From positions 1,054,001-1,118,000 of the forward strand of contig CP073212.1 in the NCBI GenBank assembly GCA_020342235.1: a stretch of DNA of 64,000 nucleotides. Reading direction: 5' to 3'. Source of the stretch: Saccharomycopsis phalli. Taxonomy: Eukaryota; Ascomycota; Saccharomycetes; Ascoideales; Saccharomycopsidaceae. Under the pieces are notes generated by a model. It searched no databases. It saw only the letters and a program-made list of their open reading frames with translations, and was not told the DNA's origin. The position numbers and the translations under genes were made by a program. Positions 50,733 to 59,397 of this stretch are shown here, one piece after another. Each line of letters starts with the position of its first letter. Position 1 is the first letter of the stretch.

Positions 50733-52634
50733 GTCGCCGATTACGATTAAATGGGTTGTTGTATTTTTTTTTGATGCTGTCTCATTAATCACTACAATCG
50801 GTAAACTAGCGTCAATTGGCAAAAATGGTTCACTATCAAACGTACCTAAGAGTATCCTTGTTACTTAATGAGTCTAGAGAAATTATGGGTTCTGATCATG
50901 TATCTTAAATATTTCAAGTGTGTTTCTATAATTCGATATATATAATTTATGGTGTCTAATTAGTATTTCATAGAGTGGTTTTCCATATATGACCTTATGT
51001 AATAACGTCCACCTCATTTCACTTTTCTAAACTTATAGCCCATGACTATCACTGTTTAACTGTGTTTTCTACTTTTTTTACAAGCATACGTGCACAAGGT
51101 ATATGCTGAGATTATGTGATTGTAGGTATGTGTACTACCATCTGGGAATGGCGAGGTGGAATATTCTCCAACTTTGAATCCTCTAGTAAAATATCAGTGG
51201 TTTGGTCATTTTAAACTCTCTTTGTAAAAATCTTATGCCATATCAACCAGATTTCAGAGAATTGTCTTGTTTTTTGATGCTTTAAAAGTGTCGTAGTTTA
51301 TAGGTGTACCCTGATTAGACATAGTATTACAGCAAACTATAAACTACTTAATTGTTTGTTTTGTTCCTTTAGTATTTGGATAACCGGAATGGGTTGTGCT
51401 AGATATAAATATCCAGCTGAATTGGTCTTGTGATCGTTATATTTGCAGCGAAATGTCGGCCTTCTTATAGAGAACGCCGATCCTCCTAAGAGGTTGTTGT
51501 CCTTTAATCAGATGGTGGTTACCATTGATTGGCGGACGCGCTACTGTATTCTGTGGCTGAGTTCGGTAAGCTACTCCTAACTCCTCCTTGAATACTGGAC
51601 CTATTCTGCCGTGGTTAGTTAACCACGACAAAAAGCTTGTAGGGTAAAAGCATACGAGGTATATTCAAACACAGCAGGACTGGCACACGGGCTATATAAA
51701 TAGCCAGTTGGCAATTAATCTGGCCAATGCAAATTTTTATATACTTGGTATATAGCTTGACTGTAACTAGAGCATTTTAATACAACTCTATTGCTCATTG
51801 TGTTTCTATAGAGACATTATGGCTTGATCTATCAATTTAACAAGTGACAAGCTCTCACAAAGTCGATAGGCAATCAATAAACAATTATGTGCTTTTTCTA
51901 TGACCCTAAACAAATGAATAAAATGCATTATTTGCATTCAATGTCACTACTTTGGTCTGTACTACCTTTTAATTCTTCACCAAAACCTCTATAGTGCTAT
52001 TAGAAGCACAATGTACCTGTAAGGAAAACTAATTACATTTAAAATAAATCTACACTACTAAATAAAGCTTAATCACAAACTCAAATGTCACTTCCTAACG
52101 TCATAAACAAAATAATCAGTCTTTTTAAAAAAAAGTCGAAATCATGAAGTAAATCATCCAATAGTAGAAATTTTGTGTGTAACGGGCAATCCTCGGTACC
52201 TCTTCTCTGGAGTATAGAAGTTACACGTGAATGGCACGTGAATGCATACAACATGCAATGAACAACAGGAAGAGGACCGGGCTTGTGGGTGAACAAGGTA
52301 TAACCCTTGTGAAGATACGTCTTTAGGTCACGTACATCAAGATACCGGTATACTCTTTCCTATTAAGGATAAAGAAGGTCTAGGCCGTCCTAAAAGGGAT
52401 TCTGACGCCTTTACCAGACGCAAGTCAATGGCACACCGCCACCATATAGAATAATATAAATAGCTGGGAAACCTGCTATGAAGCTAACTAACTTTGGGAG
52501 AAATTCCATCTTAGCTTATTATAACAAACATTATTGTAAGCTTCTTCTATCCCCTCGGAATAGTACTTTTATTGAGGTAATACTGAATATCCTGACGATT
52601 TGGGGATATTGAATATTACATTGTGCAAGCTCCG
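50733..52634. other. AT-rich gene-free region upstream of tRNA-Lys
   Basis: No protein gene. Contains the inverted partner of the 14.7-kb repeat (about 51310-51395), a near-palindrome GTGGTTAGTTAACCAC (51612-51627), and three TATAAATA-type tracts followed by similar CCAG/GCTGG sequences (about 51404, 51696, 52475), which could be promoter remnants of old mobile elements. Yeast elements often insert next to tRNA genes. I could not define element boundaries. Confidence 0.4.
51310..51395 (-). repeat. Dispersed repeat, inverted partner of 14.7 kb
   Basis: Its reverse complement reads CTAAAGGAACAAAACAAA, AATTAAGTAGTTTATAGTTT and ATACTATGT, then AAACTACGACA, in the same order and spacing as 14706-14790, with perhaps one difference in four or five bases. 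Confidence 0.5.
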
Positions 52635-52717
52635 TCCTTATTAGCTCAGTTGGTAGAGCGTTCGGCTTTTAGAAATAAGGAACCGAAATGTCCAGGGTTC
52701 GAGCCCCTGATGAGGAG
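52635..52717 (+). tRNA. tK(UUU): tRNA-Lys (anticodon UUU) with 10-nt intron
   Basis: A full cloverleaf can be drawn. The acceptor stem TCCTTAT pairs with ATGAGGA, G is the discriminator, the D-arm is GCTCAGTTGGTAGAGC, the anticodon stem TTCGG/CCGAA encloses CTTTTAA, and the T-arm is CAGGG TTCGAGC CCCTG. A 10-nt intron (GAAATAAGGA, 52672-52681) sits after position 37, the standard place for tRNA introns. Mature length is 73 nt. A short T-run (TATTTTTTG) follows as the RNA polymerase III terminator. Confidence 0.95.
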
Positions 52718-53732
52718 TATTTTTTGAGGATGATTACCATCAGTAATGGTAATACCAGTCAGAAATTTTTTTTTGTAGTAAATGCGCTTCCTATAACTCA
52801 TTGGAAGTCGAATTAACGGTAGCAAGTGGAATCACTGGGATTGGCATAAATTCCTCATTAAAAGCATATGCTACAAACTTAGCAAGTTCTCTTTTACTGG
52901 AAGCCAATACGTAGTAATCTTTCAACTCACTTATGGGATTGAGTTAAGAAATAGCTATATAATGTTTATTTGTGGTCTACGCTGGGTTTCAGGGAGGTTA
53001 ATATTTCACCGTGTAAAGACGTTGCTGCCAAAATGAACGTCAAGAGAAATTACACTCGATGTGTATAAAAGCTTTCGACTTGTTCTTCAGAGCAATCTGT
53101 AGATTCTAGAAGGATCTACGGGTATCGTCATAATTACCACCTGATTGTCAACCAGATCTTGTGTATAAGCAGCTATATTGTAAGAAAGTCTTCTCGTAAG
53201 GTACTCTCAGTTCATTAATCAATTTCCATTTAAACACAAGCCAGTAAGACCATCAAGAAATACACAAAAAGATTAAATAACTTGTATCCGGTATCATTGA
53301 CAGAATTCAATGGAATCTATTGGTAATATAAAGCACATGTTTATTTGGGTTTACATGGAAGCGTTAATCCACAGACACCCATCGATAATGACCAAGTCGT
53401 TAATAAAGTGGGTATATACCCAAACACTAAGTGAAATAACGATTATTATTGCCATTATTTAGCATAGTCAGGACGAGAATTGAAAGTGACTAGGTGAAAA
53501 AAACTCACGAGATAAGTATGCCAACTTCAAAAGTTTATCTTAGACATTACTGATTAATATCGCCAACGATTTATTCAACATTATCCTGCAAAAGCAAAAA
53601 CAATCGTAAAGCACTATACTCTAATAATACCACTGTACTTATACACTGGACAAGATTTCTCAGTACTCTACATACTATAGTACCATTTTATTATTATGCA
53701 TAGAGGATATATAAATTACATCTGGAATATCC
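52718..53732. other. Gene-free region between tRNA-Lys and RIP1
   Basis: Contains SINE-like copy E (52955-53195); otherwise AT-rich with nothing recognisable. Confidence 0.45.
52955..53195 (-). mobile_element. SINE-like repeat family, copy E
   Basis: ATAGCTATATAATG...TTTATTTG, then CTGGGTTTCAGGGAGGTTAA, TATTTCACCGTGTAAAGACG, TTGCTGCC, TATAAAAGCTTTCGACTT and CAGAGC follow the order of copy B on the + strand. Further right, GCAGCTATATTGTAAGAAAGTC resembles the TTGTGTAAGAAGCCTGGTC end of copies A and C. It is diverged and lacks a clear tail, so it is probably an old copy. About 235 bp from tRNA-Lys. Confidence 0.55.
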
Positions 53733-54395
53733 CTAACCCACAACCAAAGTGTCATTTTCACCCACAAGCTCGTATTCTGGAATCTCCAAGTTAAGTGGGG
53801 CTGGTCCCTTTCTGATTCTTCCGGAAATATCGTAGTGGGAACCGTGACATGGGCAGAACCATCCACCAAAGTCACCAGCCTCACCAATTGGCACACATCC
53901 CAAGTGTGTACAGATTCCAATCATCACCAACCACTCTGGCACCTTGACTCTGTCGGCGTCAGTTTGTGGGTCTCTCAACGAGGAGATATCCACGTCGTTG
54001 GCCTCAGCGATTTCTTCGGCAGTTCTGTGGCGGATGAAAACTGGCTTTCCTTGCCACTTGACGACCACATTCTTTCCCTCTGGGATAGCCGCCAATTTCA
54101 CCTCGACCTTGGCCATAGCCAAAACATCTGCAGAAGCAGACATGGACTGGAGAAACGACTCGACAGTCGACTTGGCTCCGACAGTGGATAACAATCCAAA
54201 AGATCCGACCATGAAGTAGGTGAAGGCTCTTCCCTTGTCACTAGAGCCATCTGGTCTAAGGTAATTGCTGAAATCTGGGGATTGGTAGTTGGACTTGCTG
54301 ACCATTGAACTACTGGACAATAAACGAGCTTGTGAGCCCAAGACTCTCGAAGCTATATTGTTGCGAGCAAGTGATCTTAATCCTAAAGAGGCCAT
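53733..54395 (-). CDS. RIP1: Rieske iron-sulfur protein of cytochrome bc1 complex
   Basis: 220 residues from the first in-frame ATG (54395). A mitochondrial presequence ([20 protein letters not shown], 1-20 and on) leads into the bc1 Rieske layout: a single transmembrane helix around 57-75 ([18 protein letters not shown]), the flexible hinge ([15 protein letters not shown]) and the [2Fe-2S] domain with CTHLGC (162-167) and CPCHGSH (181-187), whose two Cys and two His bind the cluster; the disulphide Cys pair is also present. It carries electrons from ubiquinol to cytochrome c1 in complex III. Length and motifs fit yeast Rip1. Confidence 0.97.
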   Translation of the reverse strand: MASLGLRSLARNNIASRVLGSQARLLSSSSMVSKSNYQSPDFSNYLRPDGSSDKGRAFTYFMVGSFGLLSTVGAKSTVESFLQSMSASADVLAMAKVEVKLAAIPEGKNVVVKWQGKPVFIRHRTAEEIAEANDVDISSLRDPQTDADRVKVPEWLVMIGICTHLGCVPIGEAGDFGGWFCPCHGSHYDISGRIRKGPAPLNLEIPEYELVGENDTLVVG

Positions 54396-55661
54396 CTTGT
54401 GAATGTATGTAGTGAAGATCAAGTGATTTTGTATTTTTTGCCAATTGGATTTTACCACATGGTGATTGGCCCTGCAATGGTAGGGTAATTACAAGTGAGG
54501 TTATGTGCCACGGAACGGACTTTGAATTTTTACGGGACCAGGGCAACTACTTATTTTTCATCACAAGCTAAATAATGTACGCAGAGTTAGGTACCCCTGC
54601 TGACCAAGGGTATACCAGATAATGTAACTAGTATTAAATATATCGGGTAGTGGAATATTATCCGGGTGTATACATTTTCCACTCTGCCCGGGAAATCAAG
54701 CGTAATCAGAGAAGACGAATTGCAACTGCTAGTTGAACCAGCCGGAATTCAGCACCTCAGAACTTGCTATTATTTTGCCAATGATAGAATTCCCTAATTA
54801 GAAAATAAAAGTATTTTTAAAAATTATTCAAATGACGTATTCCTTGATATGATTCACGTACCAAATCTCCCCGAGCGTAATGGTCTTTCCATCTATAGTT
54901 TGGCGTTGGTTTTATACAACCAAGCCGAGTCACCAAAGTACTATCTTTAACACTTTAAGAAATCAGTCATAGCAAAACATATCCCAACGTTGATACCGCG
55001 AACAAAAGAGTCTTCCATTATGCTATGAATTAAATGCTCAAATTCCAGTGGCCTCAAACTATTATACTACAGTAGAATTATATAGAAAGATGCTCCACTT
55101 CTTTATTAGGAGCTACACTAATTCGTTAGTTTCTTGCATGCTCCCTGGATGCTCATGATTTCCGTATCTTTCCGGTGATTGTGCTAGTATTTTGGCAATT
55201 GTGCTACTTTCTTTTATCGGTTGTACTTCAACTCTTACCAAAACTACCATATTTGAAAATAGGAATCCCAATAGGTCTTCGTACTTCTCTAGTAAAGGCT
55301 ATTTCATTTCATTTTCAAGTATAAATCGCCAGAGTTTTCTCTGAATAGTCAAGCAAATATATTCTACCTACTCTACCAACTAGTATCCTAGTTACTATAT
55401 TACAGGAATGGTCAAGTTGACATCTGACACGGCCAAGTATCTTTAGTTGGTGACAGCCATTCTTCAAAAATGCAACTCATCTGGCCAACAACTTTGGGCT
55501 TAGACAGTTTCACCCATAATTTAAAAGTGGGTAAAATCATACCAGTATCGTATCCAAGATCGTGTCAACTGAAAATACAAAGGCATTACACTAAGTTAAG
55601 TATTTCACTCTAGACACACAATGTATCTTCAACCAATACATCCTTAGTTCCCTAAAATAAT
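54396..55661. other. AT-rich intergenic region
   Basis: Upstream region of RIP1; holds dispersed-repeat copy 5 (55351-55404). No gene seen. Confidence 0.45.
55351..55404 (+). repeat. Dispersed TATCCTAGT-core repeat, copy 5
   Basis: AAGCAAATATATTCTACC, then TACCAACTAGTATCCTAGTT and ACTATATTACA, is very close to copy 4 at 38.4 kb. Confidence 0.65.
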
Positions 55662-56099
55662 CTATGCCATGGCCTCACAATATTTGATTCGTTCGAGTAT
55701 CACCTCCCTGCTCGTCTCCTCTATCTCACCACCTAAATACATTTCGTCAATGATCCCCAAGACCTTATAAAAATTAAACACAATGTCCAACTCGCACACA
55801 TTACCAAAATAGCAGTCCAATACCTCGACAAGTAACTGGATTGATTCCAAGCAAATCAAATCGTTTGCAGAGGAGTCCACACAATACACGATAAACAACC
55901 CAGCAAATCGCTTGTATACCAACTTATTGTCCTTTTGGAACTCGACGAAGTTCGACTGATATTTATGATCTCTAGAATTCACCAACTTATGTACCTGGTT
56001 GCGAAGAACTGTTTTCTCCTTGTCACTATATGTACCATACCATTTGGAAAGCCGCGACTTTCCCTGACGATTCATGATTAAAATAAATTCAATGCCCAT
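55662..56099 (-). CDS. APS2: AP-2 adaptor complex sigma (small) subunit
   Basis: 145 residues, full length for a clathrin adaptor sigma subunit. MGIEFILIMNRQGKSRLSKWY is the start of the longin fold. NFVEFQKDNKLVYKRFAGLFIVYCVD and LVEVLDCYFGNVCELDIVFNFYKVLGIIDEMYLGGEIEETS are highly conserved. NFVEFxxxKLVYKRFAGLF matches AP-2 sigma (RNFKIIYRRYAGLYF in animals) better than AP-1 sigma. It acts in endocytic vesicle formation at the plasma membrane. AT-rich codons, like its neighbours. Confidence 0.92.
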   Translation of the reverse strand: MGIEFILIMNRQGKSRLSKWYGTYSDKEKTVLRNQVHKLVNSRDHKYQSNFVEFQKDNKLVYKRFAGLFIVYCVDSSANDLICLESIQLLVEVLDCYFGNVCELDIVFNFYKVLGIIDEMYLGGEIEETSREVILERIKYCEAMA

Positions 56100-57000
56100 A
56101 TTACGCTATTATAATCGGAAAATTCTCGCCCTAAAACTTTGCTTTATATTAAATGTAGAGAGACCTGCTCTCGTTATATTCAGAATATATATATCCTTTT
56201 GTAGAGCCCACTAACTAACACTTTGACTTGTCAAGGTACAGCCGAAACAGTTTCAGAGTATCACGTGTATGTAACGTGACGCCAATGATGGAGTTGCTGG
56301 GTATAATCATTGATACAGTCAAGATTTATTTTTCCTTTTTTTTTCTTGTTGTTTAAATATTATTGCTGCAAATATCAGCCAGTGAGCATTTTGTTTCTCT
56401 TGTATTTTAAAGCGTATATAACGTAACTGTTCCATGTATAACGTTACAGAGAGGGTCAAACTTTAGAGAATATATACGTGGAAAACAAACGATTCTTTCT
56501 AGATAAATATGACGTAGCATCCATTAGGGCAGTTCTCTTAATTCAGTATACTTTCGGGGTACTAACCTCTTATTTTAGCTGGTCTACCTAGGGTTGTTTG
56601 ATAATAAATACCATCAACTCTACAATAAATGACTTGGTAGATTCAATTGAATCTTACATAAGCTTCAGGAAATCTTGACGACTGCTTAATTACATTAGAT
56701 TGCAACAGTGTAGTCGAGAAAATCATGAAATACCAATTGAAACACAGCCTTGAATAGTCGCATGTGTCGAAAGAAGACAGTAAATTGTACCATACAACTG
56801 TCTGATTGTAACCAAGAATGTTTGGGTGCACTCCAATGGCCAAAGGCTAATGTAGAAATTCAGTAAAATCAATATCAAAATCCAATTGAGCCGATCAACT
56901 GCGCACCGATTTATATCTGTAAGTGAAGCCATACATCAGACATATAGAAAAGTCTAGTCTCACGTAAATCTCATCATTACCTCATCGAGTCTTGTCCGTT
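56100..57000. other. AT-rich intergenic region
   Basis: A CACGTG at about 56263 and AACGTGAC just after it lie some 165 bp upstream of APS2. A further short frame at 56643-56932 has no match. No gene seen. Confidence 0.45.
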
Positions 57001-57651
57001 TCAGCAAAATAATTTCACTTCATGGTTATTTTCCTCGTCAGCATACTTCCGAACCACATCCCACACCTGTTCGCTAACTTGCTCAATTCCTTTCCCATCC
57101 ACATAAATCACCACATAGTCATCACTTCTTTGCCCCTTTTGGAAAAATTTCTCAAACTCAACCTTGACCTTTTGCTGAAATTCCACTACCTCGTACCTCT
57201 CTTCTCCATAGTTGGCCCGCTTCTCTAACCTTTTCACACTCTCATTATCCTTGAAACTTAAAAATACAGTCAAATCAGGTGCAGGAAGTCCTATATCAGG
57301 AGACTTGCACCACTCAAAGTCCAACCCATTTGCTGCTGAATATGCAATCCCCGAGAAATAATACCGGTCCATAATAATACTAATTCCCTGCTGCAATTTG
57401 GATAATATACTGGCCCTGAGCTCCCAACGATTCGCTGAAAATAACAAATGAACTGCCTCCTTTGGCAATTTGTTGTCTTTGTTTGTCAAGTATTCATTAA
57501 TAAGTTTACCAATTTCTGTACTTCGGTCGGGAAATTTCATCAACTCAACTTTCTTGCCTTGTGACTCATATCTCTTTAGTAATAACTCCACCTGTGTTGT
57601 TTTACCAGTACGATCCAACCCTTCAACCACAATTATTGATCCTCTACCCAT
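57001..57651 (-). CDS. CDC8: Thymidylate kinase
   Basis: 216 residues. It phosphorylates dTMP to dTDP with ATP, essential for DNA synthesis. The P-loop reads GLDRTGKTTQ (11-20). FPDRSTEIGKLINEYL is the dTMP-binding segment, with the DR motif in MDRYYFSGIAYSAANGLDFEWC. RLEKRANYGEERYE is the LID region. Length matches Cdc8. tRNA-Gln lies just upstream of its start, 118 bp away. Confidence 0.96.
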   Translation of the reverse strand: MGRGSIIVVEGLDRTGKTTQVELLLKRYESQGKKVELMKFPDRSTEIGKLINEYLTNKDNKLPKEAVHLLFSANRWELRASILSKLQQGISIIMDRYYFSGIAYSAANGLDFEWCKSPDIGLPAPDLTVFLSFKDNESVKRLEKRANYGEERYEVVEFQQKVKVEFEKFFQKGQRSDDYVVIYVDGKGIEQVSEQVWDVVRKYADEENNHEVKLFC

Positions 57652-57768
57652 GTTTGCAAGTGAGTGCTCTTTGAATTTCTTCGTGTCGCAAAAGTTGGGT
57701 GCATGAAAATCACGCGGTTCCAGTATAGTGGAACATGCCCGCTAAAACTAAAAATTTAATATCGATTT

Positions 57769-57841
57769 GGTTGTATAGTGTAGAGGTTTAACACGGCGGA
57801 TTCTGATTCCGTAGACCCCGGTTCGAACCCGGGTACGACCT
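57769..57841 (+). tRNA. tQ(CUG): tRNA-Gln (anticodon CUG)
   Basis: 73-nt intronless cloverleaf. The acceptor stem GGTTGTA pairs with TACGACC, T is the discriminator, the anticodon stem GCGGA/TCCGT encloses TTCTGAT with anticodon CTG, and the T-arm is CCCGG TTCGAAC CCGGG. A T-rich terminator (TATTTCTTTTTA) follows. This anticodon reads CAG glutamine codons and has no bearing on the CUG-codon question. Confidence 0.95.
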
Positions 57842-58764
57842 ATTTCTTTTTATCTCACTGCAATTATCACGTGACATATTCACCAGAATTGGATGCATAG
57901 CGAAAATGTAAATTGTAGGGTTGTACTGGTGGTTTTCAAAATGAATCGGTTATGAATCTGATTACTTGCTTTTATTATACTTTGACCACGTCTTTGTATA
58001 GCAACCAGACTTGTAACATTATTAATTAGACTTGAAATGGTGTCGTATTGCCTGCTCAGTATTTTGAGAAATTGGCTTATCCACAAATGGCAGATCATCC
58101 CAAGAATAATAAGCGAAGAATTTTGAATAATGCAGTACAACTTTATTTCATGGTGCAGTAATCTATATCTGTTGCGTTTTATGGTGCACGGTATTCCAAT
58201 TGGTTACCTTTTAACAAAGTCCAAAGATTCTTATTAATTCCAACAAAGAACACGGCCACAGTAATTTCCAAAGTCTCGTTTAAACAGATTCGTTTGTTTC
58301 TTGCTCCATTAAGTGGATCCAAAAATAGCAGCATCTCTTTGAATGTCAAGTATGGTAATTCCGCAAGTCCTTACTTACAAACTTATACAATATGTGACGC
58401 TTCTTTGCATAATTGAAATGCCCATTTTCCCGATTGGGGGTTATTATAAGAGTTGTATTGAAGTTTGTCATTATGAAATTACCCATTTTGGAACTCAAGG
58501 GCCATCATCATGCAGGTCAAAACTTCGCTAAGCAGGGAAATAGCAGGTTCTGGTATTAATGTAAGATTTCCAAGACATTGACGATTGTAAATCGTCAATC
58601 TGCGTTGGCATTGAAGTCCATATATGGTATAATGATCCTTAATCAAGGATTACTTTCTTTAATTATGAACCACGATGCATTCAAGCGAAAATGTATATAA
58701 ACTGTTTAATTTCACAAGAATAATACCATCAAATCAATAACTACAACAACAACAATCATTTCTA
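57842..58764. other. Intergenic region and upstream region of the pheromone gene
   Basis: A CACGTG lies at about 57869, close to tRNA-Gln. Nearer the pheromone gene there is a perfect palindrome (58577-58599), a second short inverted repeat ATCCTT/AAGGAT (about 58635-58650) and a TATATAA (58694-58700), about 65 bp before the start codon. No other gene seen. Confidence 0.5.
58577..58599. promoter_or_regulatory. Perfect 10-3-10 palindrome upstream of the pheromone gene
   Basis: ATTGACGATT, three bases, AATCGTCAAT: perfectly complementary arms, 166 bp upstream of the pheromone start codon. It is positioned like an upstream activating or repressing site, possibly for a dimeric regulator of mating-type-specific expression. 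No known site matches exactly. Confidence 0.5.
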
Positions 58765-59397
58765 ATGAAACATTCAGTCCTTTTATCCATTGCTCTTGCT
58801 TCTTTGACCCTTGGTGCTCCTTTGGAGTGGGCTGGTGCCACTGCTAACCAGCCAAAATTGAAAAGGGACGCCGAGCCTGAGCCTTTGAAATGGCATGGAA
58901 TTTACAAGAATCAACCAATCTTCAAGAGAGAAGAATCTGAGGATGTTGATTCCGAAGTTGTTGAGAATGAAAAGAGAGATGCCGATCCTTTGAAATGGCA
59001 TGGAATTTACAAAAATCAACCAATCTTCAAGAGAGAAGAATCTGAGGATGTTGATTCCGAAGTTGCTGAGAATGAAAAGAGAGACGCCGATCCTTTGAAA
59101 TGGCATGGTATTTACAAGAATCAACCAATCTTCAAGAGAGATGCTGATCCTTTGAAATGGCATGGAATTTACAAAAATCAACCAATCTTCAAGAGAGAAG
59201 AGACTGAAGATGTTGACCCTAAGTCTATTGATTCTGAATCTGTTGACCCTAAATCTGTTGATACTGATGTTGCGTCGTCTAGCTCCGAGATTCCATCTTC
59301 TGAAGATGTTTCCGCCAAAGATTTGCTTTCCAATAACGAAATCATCGGATACTTTGCCACCGATGATGATCTGGCTGAAGGTGCTGAATCAGCATAA
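58765..59397 (+). CDS. MFalpha1: Alpha-factor-type mating pheromone precursor, four perfect repeats
   Basis: 210 residues. The signal peptide is MKHSVLLSIALASLTLGA. Four identical copies of LKWHGIYKNQPIF (residues 41-53, 76-88, 111-123, 130-142) are each followed by KR, the Kex2 site. Each is preceded by KR plus DAEPEP or DADP, the X-Ala/X-Pro dipeptides removed by Ste13-type aminopeptidase, so a 13-residue peptide is predicted, the length of S. cerevisiae alpha-factor. Shared Trp, Gln-Pro and an aromatic end also recall known alpha-factors. Spacers EESEDVDSEV.ENEKR follow copies 1 and 2; copies 3 and 4 are joined by DADP alone. LEWAGATANQPKL (20-32), directly after the signal peptide and followed by KR, looks like a diverged fifth copy. 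After the last copy is a 66-residue acidic tail. No N-glycosylation site is apparent in the pro-region. Expected to be expressed in alpha-type cells. Confidence 0.95.
   Translation: MKHSVLLSIALASLTLGAPLEWAGATANQPKLKRDAEPEPLKWHGIYKNQPIFKREESEDVDSEVVENEKRDADPLKWHGIYKNQPIFKREESEDVDSEVAENEKRDADPLKWHGIYKNQPIFKRDADPLKWHGIYKNQPIFKREETEDVDPKSIDSESVDPKSVDTDVASSSSEIPSSEDVSAKDLLSNNEIIGYFATDDDLAEGAESA

Noticed and set aside
51430-51640. Moderately GC-richer patch considered as a structured non-coding RNA gene
   Set aside because: No match to U1-U6, RNase P, SRP or snoRNA box motifs was seen, and no terminator or promoter could be assigned.
51404-52500. TATAAATA tracts followed by CCAGTTGG/GCTGGG pieces, considered as LTR remnants next to tRNA-Lys
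   Set aside because: I could not find paired ends, a primer-binding site or any coding remnant, so no element is called; only a gene-free AT-rich region is recorded.
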